A stretch of 64,000 nt of DNA, taken from contig JBANDB010000010.1 in the NCBI GenBank assembly GCA_037576215.1, forward strand, positions 1,426,001 through 1,490,000, written 5' to 3'. The first letter of the stretch is position 1; each line of letters opens with the position of its first letter. Positions 11,771 to 24,385 of this stretch are shown here, piece after piece. The notes below the pieces were generated by a model. It did no database searches and was not told the origin of the DNA. It worked only from the letters and a program-made list of their open reading frames with translations. The DNA comes from Armillaria gallica. Lineage: Eukaryota > Basidiomycota > Agaricomycetes > Agaricales > Physalacriaceae. Both the position numbers and the translations under genes were made by a program.

Positions 11771-13678
11771 CTAAGCAGAGCAAAGGCCAGGTCTTATGGC
11801 GCACCAAAGCGGCTGCAGAGCGATTGCCGCGACACCGCGTTGATTGAAGCGGAATCGAACATCATGAAGCCTAGGAAGCGCCTCACTCCCATTGCGCCCC
11901 GAGCCGCTCCAGAAGACCTCCGCGGATGCTGCAGCTCGAGGCCAGACGATCGGATCCAGATTCGACGGAGACGACTGCTCTGTCCAAAGGAGTTGCTGAC
12001 CGCCCAACACCAACTGACTTTGCTTCTTCGTCAGGTTGGCAGTGGGGTCAAAGGAATATGCCTGTAAGGAGGTAAGCGGTAATGTATATTGAAGGCATGA
12101 TAAAGATACCTTTTGCCATGTCTTGAATGGGTCACACCAGCTAGTCTGGTCCACTGAGTTCGCAAGCATCTCGCCGGCACCACAGTCAAGGTAAAAGTAG
12201 TCGGACGCTGCATGAACAAATTTATGTCCCTTCTCCGCGACGGCTGCGGCGTGGTCGGAAGAGAGCCACACCATTACGATCGTGTCGCTTCCAAGTGTTG
12301 TAATGTTATAATCGAGTAACATCTCTTCCCATACAACAGGCGTTTTACCAGCAGCGCGCAGGGCACCGTGGGTGGATTCAGTGAAAGAGTCCAAGGCCTG
12401 CGTTATCGTAATTCCTCTTGCTGCTAGGTCTGCTTGTGTCACATTGTCGTCGTCGTAGCAGTTGAAATTGATTTCGTCGCCACCCGTTGAAAAATATTTG
12501 GAGGGGAACATGTTTGATATCGCAGAAACTAGGGAGGCCGTGAAATTAACAGTGTCGCTCGATGCGACGCGGAGTTGTCCGGCTGGGGGTTCTTGATCAT
12601 CGTGCAATCAGTTCGAGAAGGGGTCTCAGTGGGAAAGCTGAGGGATGTACCATTTGCGTAGTCTTGCCACGGAGTAGCCCCGGAACAAGCAACGTGATCA
12701 GGATATGCTTCTGCAATGATGCCAGTGTGCCCTGGAGTATCAACTTCGACTAAAACGTCGACACCGCGCTAGGTAGCGATCAGCGTGGAGGATATAAAAT
12801 ACGAGATATTACATACAGAAGCCGCATGGACAACGATATCTTCAATGTCGGAAGTAGTGTAGATCATCGAAGAAGAGTAGGCACCCTTGGCGGACAAATT
12901 GGGGAATTCAGCAACCTCAAGTGGGAAGCTCTGGCTGTCTGTTACGTGCCAATGTAATGTGCTCATCTTGACCCAACTCATGGCATCTAGTGTGCGCTTG
13001 AGGTCGGAGACAGGGAAGCTGATAAACAGATGGTCAATAGAAAGGAGTGGAAAATGTGAGCTGCGTACAAATTTCTTGCAGTGTCAAGCATCAATCCACG
13101 GTACGGCTAGGATGCATGTTTGAAAAAAGCAGGAAAGACGTAAAAGATTTACGTCATACATAAACTGGAGCATCGACAATATCCACCGGTGCTTCAGGAG
13201 TATAAATGGTGTCTTCCCAGTCATACCACAGCTGGCTGAACGTCGTAAGACCTCTGAATAGGCCCAATGTCGAGTTGGCGGTAATGGTGGCGTCTGACCC
13301 ATCGGCAGGGACTGTAAGAGTATAACTCTCCATGCGGCTTCCCAGTTCCGCCACCGCCTCCTTCGAGATACTAGACACTTCCCTTCCTTGGAAGACAAGG
13401 GTGAGCCTCTGGAGACTAGCGGCACTGGCGATAGCGCCCGCGTCGTTCGCCCCACGCCCTTCCACCAGACGCTGTAGCTTATCGTTGTACAGATATTGTT
13501 TGGTACGTGACATCGCATCAGTGAGGTCTGCAGGTGGAAATTTAATGCCTGAGAGCGTGATATTAAATGAAGGGGAGAGCCGTAGGTGTGCAGAGCCCGT
13601 TGAGACGCTTTGTGGTATAGGCCATAGAGCTGATACGCGCAGAGCAGCAAAGAGAAGTAGTAACAGGCGATGGGACAT
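11771..13678 (-). CDS. Beta-N-acetylhexosaminidase, glycoside hydrolase family 20, secreted
   Basis: It releases terminal N-acetylglucosamine from chitin oligomers and glycans, outside the cell or in the wall. It begins with a hydrophobic signal peptide (MSHRLLLLLFAALRVSALWP), followed by the GH20 N-terminal domain. After introns at about 13092-13150, 13020-13075 and beyond come PYRGLMLD, MSWVKMSTLHWHVTDSQSFP and the substrate loop. STGGDEIN carries the Asp-Glu pair of GH20 catalysis. WEEML, DTIVMVWLS, YLDCGAGE and LLWTEQ follow in family order. The C-terminus WPRAAASAEVFWSG...FRFNQRGVAA is typical. Length, about 550 residues, is normal and no lesion is seen. Exon junctions at about 12060-12110, 12600-12665 and 12755-12815 are approximate. 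Confidence 0.93.
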
Positions 13679-14234
13679 GGTGGTAAGTAGTCAAGATGAA
13701 GAAGCTGAATTCTTCGTTACATCATGCATCCAACCGGGACGACGAGATACGTGCACACAGCAAGGTATTGGTATTTGCTCGCATTCTCCTATGATCGGGG
13801 GTATTTTTTTACGTTCCTTCCAATGAAGAGGTCAGATCTATGATGACGCTGATTAGCTGCAAGCCGTGGACAGACAAAAGAGGAAAGTTGCCACACCAGC
13901 TGAGAACCCTCAGAGTCGGGTGCCAGTCTCGTGACTGGTGCATCGAATTCCCTGTTCCGCGAGTTTCTCATGGAGTTGGTTTACCAGGCTACTACGAGTT
14001 AGCATACATGCATAGGATATTACTCAACTCAGTGACCTAGACGATCTTGAGAAGGGCCGTTAAAACATCGAAATATATCGCAAGAATATATAGTATATTT
14101 TTGTGATATGACCAGCCTTCCAATGAGTTAGAAGTGTGAATTGCCAGTTTGGCGACTGTACTAGCAACATATATGAGTCGATCGAGGGAAATTTTCGAAA
14201 AGATGCATTACCTACCAAAGAACGTCCGCTGTAT
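13679..14234. other. Intergenic between GH20 and MYND genes
   Basis: It contains the GH20 promoter side and the 3' side of the MYND gene. It is AT-rich near 14060-14110. No supported gene. Confidence 0.4.
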
Positions 14235-15236
14235 CTACGCATTCTAAACAGCTCATCAGAAACGTAAGGCAGAGCGAGCATATCTGCTTACCATCGAAAG
14301 TGTCTCCATGTCGTCGATAATATTTTCAAATTCCATATCATTCAGATCCATCGACGACTCTGTAGTTCCTGCTTGCAATATGTCCTGCGATAAATCGTCC
14401 ATCGAAATCTGTTCACGGATAACACCATAAAGAATGGGTTTCCAGGCAGATATATGCTGATATCCAGGTGTTGGCTGCCCAGTCAGGTCAAATCTCAAGG
14501 GAAATGCCATCATGCGGCCGTCGCGTTCCCATCGAAAACAGACGAAGGCAAAGGCTCTACGGTCCCTCCGTTGGCCCTAATCTCTTGAGCCTCCTTGAAA
14601 TCAACTTCCATATCCGTGAGCCACGGCGCTTCAGAAAATGGGGTAACGGGTGCCTTGTATAAGAAAATGGTCTGTTCCGGCCGTCCACCAAGTCTAGCTA
14701 GGTCGCCGTACATCACGTCGAGCTGCAGAAAACTGTGAAGGAGATCATCGGTAGTGTGTACGCGGAGGGCTTCTAGAGTCGCCCATTCAAATATCCATCG
14801 ATGTTCCTACAAGTCGTTAGAAATACTCAGGCAATGTATATCGTAATACATACCTCAACCCAAGCGCTCCCATCAATGAAGCGCAGCTTTTCGTGACAAT
14901 ACCCTTTATGTCGACGCCAATCGGATTTCTGACAGGCCTCACTCTAAGAAAAAGTCAGTAAACACGCGTTTTTTGCCTGAGAGAACGTACACAGTATCGT
15001 ATGTACTGGCATTTTCCACACATTCTCATCTTCTTACCCTCGTATCCCTTCTCTTTTCGCAGACATTGAGGAAAATGGCATACTCTCGCCGGCTTAGATT
15101 CCAAGTTGTCGATTATATGTTTGTTGTATATAAAGTAATGTGAAGGCATAATCTGAGGTTGCGATAGGTGGCAGTGTAGCAACTTGCATTTATTTGTTTC
15201 GGAAGCCGCCGGCGTTTTCTCTTGCACTGCCGTCAT
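14235..15236 (-). CDS. MYND-type zinc finger protein
   Basis: The zinc ligands are read across a splice: CHFPQC, CGKCQYIRYC, then SEACQKSDWRRHKGYC, giving the C-C-C-C-C-C-H-C order of MYND fingers, which usually bind Pro-rich peptides. The start is most likely ATG 15234-15236; an upstream frame begins only with GTG. Introns lie near 14945-14990 and 14808-14855. After the finger comes an alpha-helical region (HRWIFEWATLEALRVHTTDD, LQLDVMYGDLARLGG) common to Agaricomycete MYND proteins. The end is tentative: a 48-nt intron (GTAAGC...TTTAG) after DDMETLSM would place the stop at 14235-14237. The start codon is only about 80 bases from that of the divergent mitochondrial ribosomal gene. Confidence 0.7.
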
Positions 15237-15315
15237 CCTTGAACTTCGTCCAAAATCAAAGTTTGGAGGGTACGAATTATTCTTGTACACTGTCCATTTA
15301 CTCACTGAAATCTAG

Positions 15316-16242
15316 ATGACCACCACGGTCGCAAAGCCCGTTGTAGAGGCTGTCACTAAATACACCAAGGCAACCTCATTGGCGCGTTTTGGGCTGGTAC
15401 CTACGCCGAAAAAGGGCCTCCCAAGAGATAAACGGACGAGATTGCCCATTCCACCCACGAATATTATAACGAGGCAATTCGCGCCAAGCCGCTTCGAGGA
15501 TCACTACTTTAACACGCTACAGGACGATGTCATGTACATGACCTACGTCCACGAACGCGGTCCTCGCCCACCACCTCGACAGATCCGACTAAAATTCGAC
15601 CCAGAAGATCCCTACTCCAAATACCGAAAAAATCCCCCGGTCGGTGGATCACATCTAGGACGACAACCGCCGCCGCCCTCATCACCTGAAAACGTGACGA
15701 AGCTGGAAGGGATTCAAATGCACACCATGATAAAGCAGGCGATGATGAGCAAGAGCGAGGTTCTTGGTGTGATGATGGCGCTTCGGGCGCTCTCGGGAGA
15801 GACAGAGAATGGTGGTGGAGGGAAGCATACGGTGGAGGGCGTGCAAATCGTGAAGGGAAAGAAGCAGGTTGGTGGCTGGCTAAGGCCCGGGATTCCGATC
15901 GGTGCAAAAGTCACAATGAAGGGCCAAAACATGTATGACTTTATCGGCACCCTTGTCGAGTTCGTTCTGCCTCGTCTTCGAGAGTTCGACGGCCTTGCCC
16001 TCCCCGTCGCAGGATCCAATCTTAACAAACCCAGCTCAGTCTCCGGCGTCGTGTCCATGGGTTTACCGCCCGAAGCCATGGGCTTCTTCCCTCAAATCGA
16101 AGTGAACCAGGAAGCCTATCCAAGGCAATACGGAATGCACATTCACTTCATCACCAACGCCCAGGGAGTTGGGGCGCAGGACCGTGCTAGGGCACTGGTA
16201 TCGGGATTCCAGATACCATTCGTTCGTACCATTCGACAGTAA
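15316..16242 (+). CDS. MRPL7: Mitochondrial large-subunit ribosomal protein uL5m
   Basis: An intronless frame of 308 residues. The C-terminal half matches ribosomal L5: LRPGIPIGAKVTMKGQNMYD, FIGTLVEFVLPRLREFDGL and the final FPQIEVNQEAYPRQYGMHIH with QDRARALVSGFQIPF. The basic N-terminal extension of about 140 residues has the character of a mitochondrial presequence plus the extra segment seen in fungal mitochondrial L5. The protein binds 5S-like positions in the central protuberance of the mitochondrial large subunit. It shares a very short divergent promoter with the MYND gene. Confidence 0.88.
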   Translation: MTTTVAKPVVEAVTKYTKATSLARFGLVPTPKKGLPRDKRTRLPIPPTNIITRQFAPSRFEDHYFNTLQDDVMYMTYVHERGPRPPPRQIRLKFDPEDPYSKYRKNPPVGGSHLGRQPPPPSSPENVTKLEGIQMHTMIKQAMMSKSEVLGVMMALRALSGETENGGGGKHTVEGVQIVKGKKQVGGWLRPGIPIGAKVTMKGQNMYDFIGTLVEFVLPRLREFDGLALPVAGSNLNKPSSVSGVVSMGLPPEAMGFFPQIEVNQEAYPRQYGMHIHFITNAQGVGAQDRARALVSGFQIPFVRTIRQ

Positions 16243-16470
16243 GGGAAGCTAACTGGTAAGTACCTAGCTGGTTTTTCTCGTCTCACCCATGACTTACATT
16301 TTCCGCAGTATTAGACTATCTGATAATAATATCTATACCATATGAATGAGAGTGTTCAGTAAAAATGCTAATGAGAGGTTAAGTACGATGCGGATACCCA
16401 AATAAAGAACGAAAACCATGCGACGATATAGCAGAGGGATAAGGGAAAAGGAGTGTTATACAAATATACT

Positions 16471-19400
16471 TCAAAGCTGACTTCCAGAGCCGCTGTCTGT
16501 CTGCCACGGGATCTCATTCAGTCTCATTCGATCTCGGACTGGCTTCTTCGTACTTGGACGCGGCACACCAAACCTCGCAGTAGCGGACCCACTTCCTACA
16601 AGTCCCTGTCCGTACACAGTTGCCGAAGTTTCAGACGCCGTCCTTCTCGTCTTCTTCGGAGCGACGGTCCTCGGAGACTCAGATCCAGTGCCCTTCGCCA
16701 CAGGCTTTAGCCCGGGCTTCAGAACAGGGACGATCTCCCTCGCCAATTCTCGAACAAGCACGGCACCATCACCACCGCTTTGGCTGAGGTTCTCCACGAT
16801 ACCCAGGAGCCCATATCTTTCGACGAGAACGGCACGATTGGGGTGAACTTCACAGACTGTTCGCAAAATGCGAAGGAGGTTCAGCCGGACGACAGCTTTC
16901 GTATTGTGTGCCAGACGGTCGATGATCCGCTTGAAGAAGGCTGATGACTTGGTCATGGCGATAGTGATAGGCGTAGAGAGACGTGTCATCTTCAAAAAGG
17001 GATCGAGGAGATTCTCGAACGAATTTGCCTTTGCCGAAACAAAGCATTGGAGTAAGGAGTTTATAGACTCCGGTTTCATGAGCTCGTCTTCGACTCGTGC
17101 AGTTTCATCTTGTAACCTGTCGTAATCATCAGGTCAGTCTAATAAGACTTTTTGTAGACAAGTATGACTTACCAAGATAGAATAGATTCCAAGGCGCTAA
17201 CTTGGAAGTAGGGATCTTCGAGTAGCTTCAAATACATCGTAGGGCCATCTTGCTGCCACAAATATGTCCGACAACTCTTCCCTGCGCTCGCCAGATCGCA
17301 CAGAATAGGCAAAGCAAACTGCTTCAACGGCGAACTCGTCTCTATAACTCGTTTGAGACAAGGGATAATTCCAGCTTGTGCGGCCTCCTCTTGACGCGAT
17401 TTGTTGAGGCGGCAGAGATTGAAGCAGGTCTGGAAGATATGATTGGACATTTCCTGTGTTCAAGGTAAGTAAATGACACCATAGTGATAGCAAGAACACA
17501 TACTGTACTGTGAGGACCTGACGATTGTTCATCCAGAATGCGAACTAGGATCTCGATTGCGTTGGCGTTCTGTAATACGTCCAGGAGTGTAGAATTCATC
17601 GAAAGATGTTTCACAGCCTTCAACATCAACACGAGACACTCTGGCTCCAGTAATTCGCATGCGCGTAGAAGTCCTGCCGGTCAAAGCAATTGTAAGAGTC
17701 CGTCTTCCCAAGGCACTAAAACTTACGGCGTATAACCTTCCTCGTGCCCAACGCATTGCGGACGTGAATGTCCGATTGCGAAACCTGTGAAAATACTAAT
17801 AAAATCTGTATGATCTTCATCTTCATATCCGTTGACGGCGTTCCTCGATTGGCCATTACGTTGATAAGCGCTGATGAAAGAGGGTCAAGAAGTCCTTCTC
17901 GAATAAACATTCGACAGAAGTCGTTCTTCGTTGTTGGACTCTGAAGCTCGAACACGCTCCCGATTCCGTTGAGAGCGTGGACGACTAGCTCAGTTTGCTC
18001 CGCGTAGTCTTCATCGAGCAGATCGACAAGCACCTTCAGACCTCGACACCTAAATAAAGCTATAAGCAAAGATCGATGGTCTTGGCGTCGTTGACCTACG
18101 AAATGAACATCTGCAGGGTCAGAACCGAAGTGTGACACAGAAGTCGTATGAAATTAGAAGCCTCCAACCGGCACTCAGACGGGTACCTCTTGGAAGTAAA
18201 ACCTGCCAGATATGAGTTTTTCGGCGACAGCAATAGATGTGCTGCATACCCATCATGACTGGTATCCCACTAGAATAACTTGAACGAACGGTACACCAAA
18301 GCCAGCCAGTCGACTCACCCGATTAAACAGAAACTCTCGAGGAAGCCCAGATCTGCAGTAACAAGCTACAAATACAGTAAACATCCTGCGAGCAGCTAAA
18401 GTGGATGCTCAACTCACCAGATTGACAATCTGCAGCAACTTGATGTTGACGTCTCTCGAACACTTGCCCTCGAGGACCTCCAAGATAGCAAGCATCCCGT
18501 GGGATGACACCAGTTGGATTTGCATCTCCGGAGTATCGGCCATTATCCCAAGCTGGAACAATATAATTATCAGTATGATAATAGTATCAAGTGAGTTATC
18601 ATAACATACCAGCTGATCGCATGCGTCCCGCAATTGGAAGTCGGGTGCAGAAGGCGTCAGTTCGTCGATAAGCTGATTGACTTGGGTGCACAATCGAGCA
18701 TATTTGTCCCTCTGCAGGTTCGCTTCCAGGTCGTCCTCTGCAAAACCTTCATCGATCTCAGAGAATGGATCCTCTTCATCTGAGTTCTCATCTCCCAACT
18801 AAACAACAAATGAGTGGTACGATAAATGCCACGCGATAAAGCACGAACCCATGACTTGTTAGATAGTCTTGTATTAAGCTGCAATGTCTGCATGGTTTGC
18901 TCTGATGCTGTTGCTCAACCAGTCAGTTCAAAGCACCCACAACGATTTATGAAATTACTTACTGTTTCCATTTGGCTTGCCAAAGACATCTTCATAATCT
19001 TCATCGTCCCCCTCGGCATACTTATCAAACTCTGACGTGCTCTGAGCCCGCTTTGCTTCCGCGCGACCAAACGATCCCCCACTGCTCCCAATTGTCCCAA
19101 CAAACGACGACGAACGTGAATGAGAGCTTCGCATAGTGCCAGAGGGCGGTCCCGGAAGAGGAGCGGATGGAAATCTAATTGGGCTAAGAGAAGGACGCGA
19201 GTTTCTCCTCGCTAACTCTGGTGCAGACTTCGGTGGCGCAGGAACGGAATTAGATAACGCAAAGGTCTTGATGTCGTCTGGGTGAAAGAGGCCTTTACGG
19301 ACAGAGTTCTTCATCTGTGACATAGAAGCCTCTTGTTATCAACAAGGCATCTGGAGACAACAGAAAGATCACCTTAAAGTTAGCCACCTTATTCTCCAAC

Positions 19401-21199
19401 TCATTCTCATCCGCCAGGTCAGAATAGTCTTCCACTATGGGCTTCATTTCCGACGGGGGTGCTTTCGCCAAGGGTACGACGCTAGTCCCAGGACTTCGAT
19501 TTGGCCGAATAGTCTGAGCATTGTCATCCGTCTCAGTTTTATCATCGTCGGGTGCGGTCCGCTCCAGGGCTAAGCAATAATTATTAATATGACAGAAGAC
19601 CATAATGCTGTGGCGAACCTTGCAACTTGGTGAAAGATATCCCTTCCAAGAAATCGTCATCCCAGTTGTCAGTCTGCACTTCTGGTGGCTGCAGAACAAA
19701 TGCCAAAGGCTGAATCTTTTCCACTAAGCCTATTCCGTTGGCTTTGGGAGCAGATCCCAGTTTCCATGCCGATGGAGCTGACGCTGATGGACCCAAAACA
19801 GACGTAGACGTGGGTAAAGATGGCTTGAACGAATTGTCGGTAGGAGAGCGACCGGGCGAAGGTGGACGTGATCGTGGTCCTCGGTGAGGGTGCTTGGATG
19901 GTCGTGAGGGTGCTGCGTTAAAATAGCCGCTAGTTAGCCATGTATACATGAGGGAAGTCTGCAGACGAACATTTCAGAGCCTCGTTCCACTCCTGCACCT
20001 TGAGAACTGCTTCATCATAGTTGTAGTTGCTTAACGGTCTTCGATCTGCCGCCCTCGTCGCTGTCTCCCCGTTTGACATTTGTTTCCGCGTCGAGACCAT
20101 CCACGGGTGTTTGAGAAGCTTCTTGGCCGATATTCGCAAGTTGCAGTCCTTCTGGAAGCAGTGATATAGAAAGTCTTTGACAATGGGAGACGCGCCCTCT
20201 GGTATCGGAGGGCAATCATCTTGGACAATGCGAAACAATGCGGGCATTGGCTCAAGCGTATAATAGGGCGGGTTCCCTTCCAGGAGCTCGATAACGAGGC
20301 AGCCGACAGACCATATATCCGACGCTGTTGTTGCGCCAGACTGTTCGATTACCTCCGGCGCCACTGTTCAAGTCAACGTGAATCCTGCAAAGATGATGAT
20401 GGCACGCACTCCAATAAGGACTCCCAACGACGGCATCATCCAAGGCGCCATTAGCAGTCGTACTCGCTACTCCAAAGTCCGCCAGCTTCACGGTCCCATC
20501 TTTGTTCGTGAGGATATTGGCGCCCTTTATGTCTCTGTGTATGACACCCTGGTCATGGAGATAGACGAGGCCTTCGAGTACTTGGGAGATGTACACAGAT
20601 ACCAGGTTCTCGGGAAACTTTCCGAATCGCTTGGAAATATTGTGCAGAGAACCGTTCTCACAAAATCTATATCTCTGATGAGAGGAGGATCGGAAGGGCA
20701 GATCAGAATGCGCACTCGAGAATGATGTACAGATACTCCCGTGTCTTGACGAAACCCTTGTACTTGACGATATTTGGATGCTAGAAGACAGTCAGGGTAT
20801 AGTAGCAATGGAGATATTGCACGTACGTTGAGGTTCTTCAGAAGGTCGATCTCCGACTATGTACAAAGGCAAAGGGTCAAAGCAATGAAAGGATGGAATA
20901 GACATTGGACGCACCATGATTTCTCCCAGTTCACTCTTTGGTATATTGCTCAACTGGATCTCCTTGACAGCGACGGTTTCTCCAGTGGCCCAGTTGAGTG
21001 CACCTTTTGCAACGGCTGAGCGGGATCTCGATGTCGAAGAATCAACACATACGGTAGACTTGACCAAATGCCCCCTTGCCCAGCGAGTCTCCCAGTTGCT
21101 ACAGCTTGACAATGAGAACGACGACAAGAACATCGGGGTAGAACGCACATAATCATGAAGAGCTTTCGAACTGCCAGTCGACTTTGAAGGCGTCGCCAT
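16471..21199 (-). CDS. cdc7: Septation initiation network kinase, Cdc7/SepH family (Ste20/MAP3K-like)
   Basis: The start is ATG 21197-21199 ([17 protein letters not shown]). Two early introns are needed; removing them gives [20 protein letters not shown], a standard glycine loop. [11 protein letters not shown] has the catalytic Lys, then [18 protein letters not shown] and, across an intron, [33 protein letters not shown] and KHPWM close the kinase domain at about residue 280. The rest, more than 800 residues, is a Ser/Pro-rich linker (about 19.3-19.9 kb) and a long helical armadillo-like C-terminus (about 16.5-18.8 kb). This arrangement is known for S. pombe Cdc7 and Aspergillus SepH, which act at spindle poles to trigger septum formation. 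The frame is intact across many introns; exact junctions are approximate. Confidence 0.9.
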
Positions 21200-22028
21200 G
21201 TCCGTATTAGAAGTCGTCAAAGCTCCTTCGTCCTCAGCGGCCAGAACGGGAAGAAAAGTTGTCTTTCACGACGAAAGAAAGAGAACAGAAGTAGGAACGC
21301 GCTTCCTGAGAGAGTGTCGCGTCCAGCACTGACGAATTCCCAGTCAAGAAAGCGCCGGTACCGTGACCTAACGTCACCTATAATAGCTTTTTTGCTGCGC
21401 GCACTAGCGCCACTGGACCTCAAATCGCTATATTTGTTGGGATTTTTGGCGCAGCGGTCGAAAGGAACGTGGCGGGTGCTCGACAAAGGTATATTCCAGG
21501 CGGGATAGTGGTGGTATGAAGCATAAATTTAATCGATGAGATAAATAATGAAATAATGACCTAAATAATGTAAAATAAAAACGGTGGCTTGAAATACCAT
21601 CCTTGATGACATTGGCACGAAAATAACGAAAGGATTCAACCGGGTAATCATATGCGATTAAAGTCCAGTCTATGAAAAACCTTAATTTGTAGAATAGTGA
21701 TGAATGAGAGCTGGGCCTTCCAAATTTGAGAATGCTCAACACTTTTTGAAATCATCTGTCATTTCGGGAGAGGCAGGGTTGCTACGACAATAAAGGAATG
21801 GCAAAGGGAACATCGAACGAATTGAGTAGCCGAACTTGAAGCACACGAGTCCAAACTCTTATTGACGCACTGACGTTGTGTTCAGTACAAGGGTTGGAAG
21901 TCATACGTTTCACCTCTAGGGAACCTATCATGGACCAAAATCAACGGGCCTCTATGCTGACTCGGAATATATGCCAGCCTGGATACAGCAGACACTTCTT
22001 CACTTGGATTGCTGCAGTCGCCTCACCA
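21200..22028. other. Intergenic, cdc7 promoter side
   Basis: 5' flank of cdc7 and 3' flank of the SRPK-like locus. It is AT-rich at 21530-21600. No gene is supported. Confidence 0.4.
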
Positions 22029-23651
22029 CTACTCAATTCCATCGAACCATGGACCGGAAAGCAACTCAGCAGCACTGGCCCGTTGGGATGGATCTAGGCG
22101 TAAACACCTACGCATCAGAGCAGCTGTGGAAAGCACGTCCGCCTCCTCTATAACCTTGTAATTCCTAATGGATATCTCGAAAGGGTAATCCATGAGTGTC
22201 GGCATGGTTTTAAGATTAACTGTGTAGCGTTTAGTGAAGATGAGCGGCGCTGATAATACACACATACAGTTTGTATCAAAGAATTGGACAGCCAAAGCGC
22301 TGACCGAGAGCTGTTCTGCTCGAATGTCTTCGCATGTGTAGCACAACATTTGATATGACATATGGTTTGGCTCATCTAGGTTGAGTTTTGGATCAGGCTC
22401 ATACTTGAAGAGAGCACGGCCGGTGATGAGCTCAAAGATCCTGGACATATGTTCATCAACTGACAACATGACAGACGGAGGAGAAAAACGCGTACCAAGC
22501 ATCCAAATGTCCATATGTCTACCATGGCGTCCCACGGTCCTCCGATGATAATTTCGGGAGGATGAAACAGTGGAGGAGAAAATTTCTTTTCGTTATGGTT
22601 GTCGATGAGCCTGGCTGTAAGAATAGCTGAGCAATGAAGGGCATAGGTGATAGGTTTGAACTTACCGTGGCCAAAGTCGGCAACCACAAAATTCCGCTGC
22701 ATGGCCTCTTGCAGAGTGGGGATAGGAAGCGGTTGCGAGATCATGACCTCTACCAGTCCATCATGAGAAGCTTCTGGTGCATGTCGACGAGGCGGGTCAG
22801 ATGTGAGGTGTTAAAAAAATATTGTCATGTTTCAGATCGGTGTGCACAATACCGCGGCTATGGGCATGGGTGATTCCACAGAGTAGGTGTAAGATGACGC
22901 GTTTTGCGAGAGGGTAAAGGGGAGATACCCTGCTTTGTGAACGGTAACTTGTCGTCTCCACCAAGGACGTTGGTAACTAAGCAGAGGTGTTATCCTGCAG
23001 TGCCCTTTCCGAGAAAGGTGAAGTGCGACATGAGCTGGAGACAATGTGGCATCAACGGTGGTGACGATACCCGTTGTAGAACTTCAAGCTCCCAAATACG
23101 ACTACGTTCGAAAAGTTCGGTGTAAAAGCCATCAAGGGCCTTGAGGACAACATAAGTGTTGTTCATAGACATGTGAATATTTTACCAAAGGGAGAAAAAT
23201 TGCAGTGGCGCATACACCTCATCGCGGGCGAGCCATATGCTTGAAGGCATACCCCAGTTGCAAATAACATAACGGTTTTCTGGTCCAATGGCTTCATTGA
23301 CCCCGAGCTGATGCCAGCCGTAGCCTTCTTAACCTGGCAGGCCGAGTAGCTCCGAGGCGAACGTCAGGTCTACATAGACTTTTCCATCAGGACCAACCGA
23401 GGTATGCGCGTTGGACGCTTTCATCGATGGAGATAAAGGATATTGTAGCAATCCTGGGGACTGGTGGGAATGAGCGCAGACCATACAATAACGAGGAAAA
23501 ATAACTACTTATAGTCTTACATCTGGCCAGAGGGTGCTTGGAAATTTGGTAGTGACGGTGCAACAAGTTGAGACGCGACGATCGAGATCTCTGAACTTCT
23601 TATGGGGGACGTCCAGTAACCGTCATGGTTGTGTTGGACTCCCTCAGCCAT
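22029..23651 (-). pseudogene. SRPK-like serine/threonine kinase, disrupted
   Basis: The kinase features are clear: YVICNWGMPSSIWLARDE, VVLKALDGFYTELF (catalytic Lys), GIVHTDLKHDNIF (SRPK form HTDLKxxN), NFVVADFGHA, and HPPEIIIGGPWDAMVDIWTF, ending in LRLDPSQRASAAELL. SRPK-family kinases phosphorylate SR splicing factors and related proteins. Three lesions interrupt the frame. An in-frame TAA follows LLGLPG near 23330. A second TAA falls between KGTAG and HLCLVTNVLGG near 22992. One extra base lies in the TTACCCTCTCGC stretch near 22912, between GISPLP and LAKRVILHL. The parts on either side remain well conserved, so decay is recent, or the assembly has errors. The start at 23649-23651 is tentative. 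Confidence 0.7.
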
Positions 23652-24385
23652 CCATCCCGTCCAGCTAATCATTTCTCACCGTTGAGATTGCGTCGAGAAG
23701 CTAATCCAAAGTCCAAGGGGTTCCGAGATTTAATTTAATTTAATTACATCCACTCGATATTTTTTCAAGCCCTCGTCTGACCGACCGACGGCCGTGGGAA
23801 TAACATGCTCCGTATGGGCAGAACATAAGGTAAGTGCACTGCCACCCGGTACAGAAAAGATACCGGTAATAGCCGGTCTCTCCTGCTTGAAAGCGAGAAA
23901 CGGAAGAAACGGTTTTTGCCTTGGACACCCTGGATCCCGTTCCTGCCTTTCCTGCTTCCTTCCTAAGCCTCGGAGAGCAGATATCAGCCGCAAGGTGAGG
24001 TGGAGTCTTTTTTTTAGTTGAATATATTGAGGTTATACTGTATAAAGCCTAATATATCCCCCAGAAGGATTTTTCTAGCGGTCTTGAAGGCGACCGACCG
24101 ACCGAGCTCATCTGAGTCTGACCAGGAACTTTGACCGGCCTACAACGTTTTAACCATAGTCGGGTGCGGTCTCTTCACTCGCTGGAATATCTTGTATCCG
24201 ACTCGGATGTATTATCAGGTCAGCCTTTGAGGTATTCTTTCCCTAGTAGGCCACGCGTGTTACTTATCAAAGCGGCCATTCCTCTCCGGCAAATCTATCG
24301 CTTTGATCGCGTCCTTCTGCGGGAGACTGCTCTATATCTTTCGAGTCTATCTCTGAAAGATTGCTCAAGTATCTCCAGGGCGACA
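23652..24385. other. Intergenic, divergent flank
   Basis: It contains an AATTT-type tract at about 23727-23747 and the promoter side of the metallopeptidase gene. No supported gene. Confidence 0.4.
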
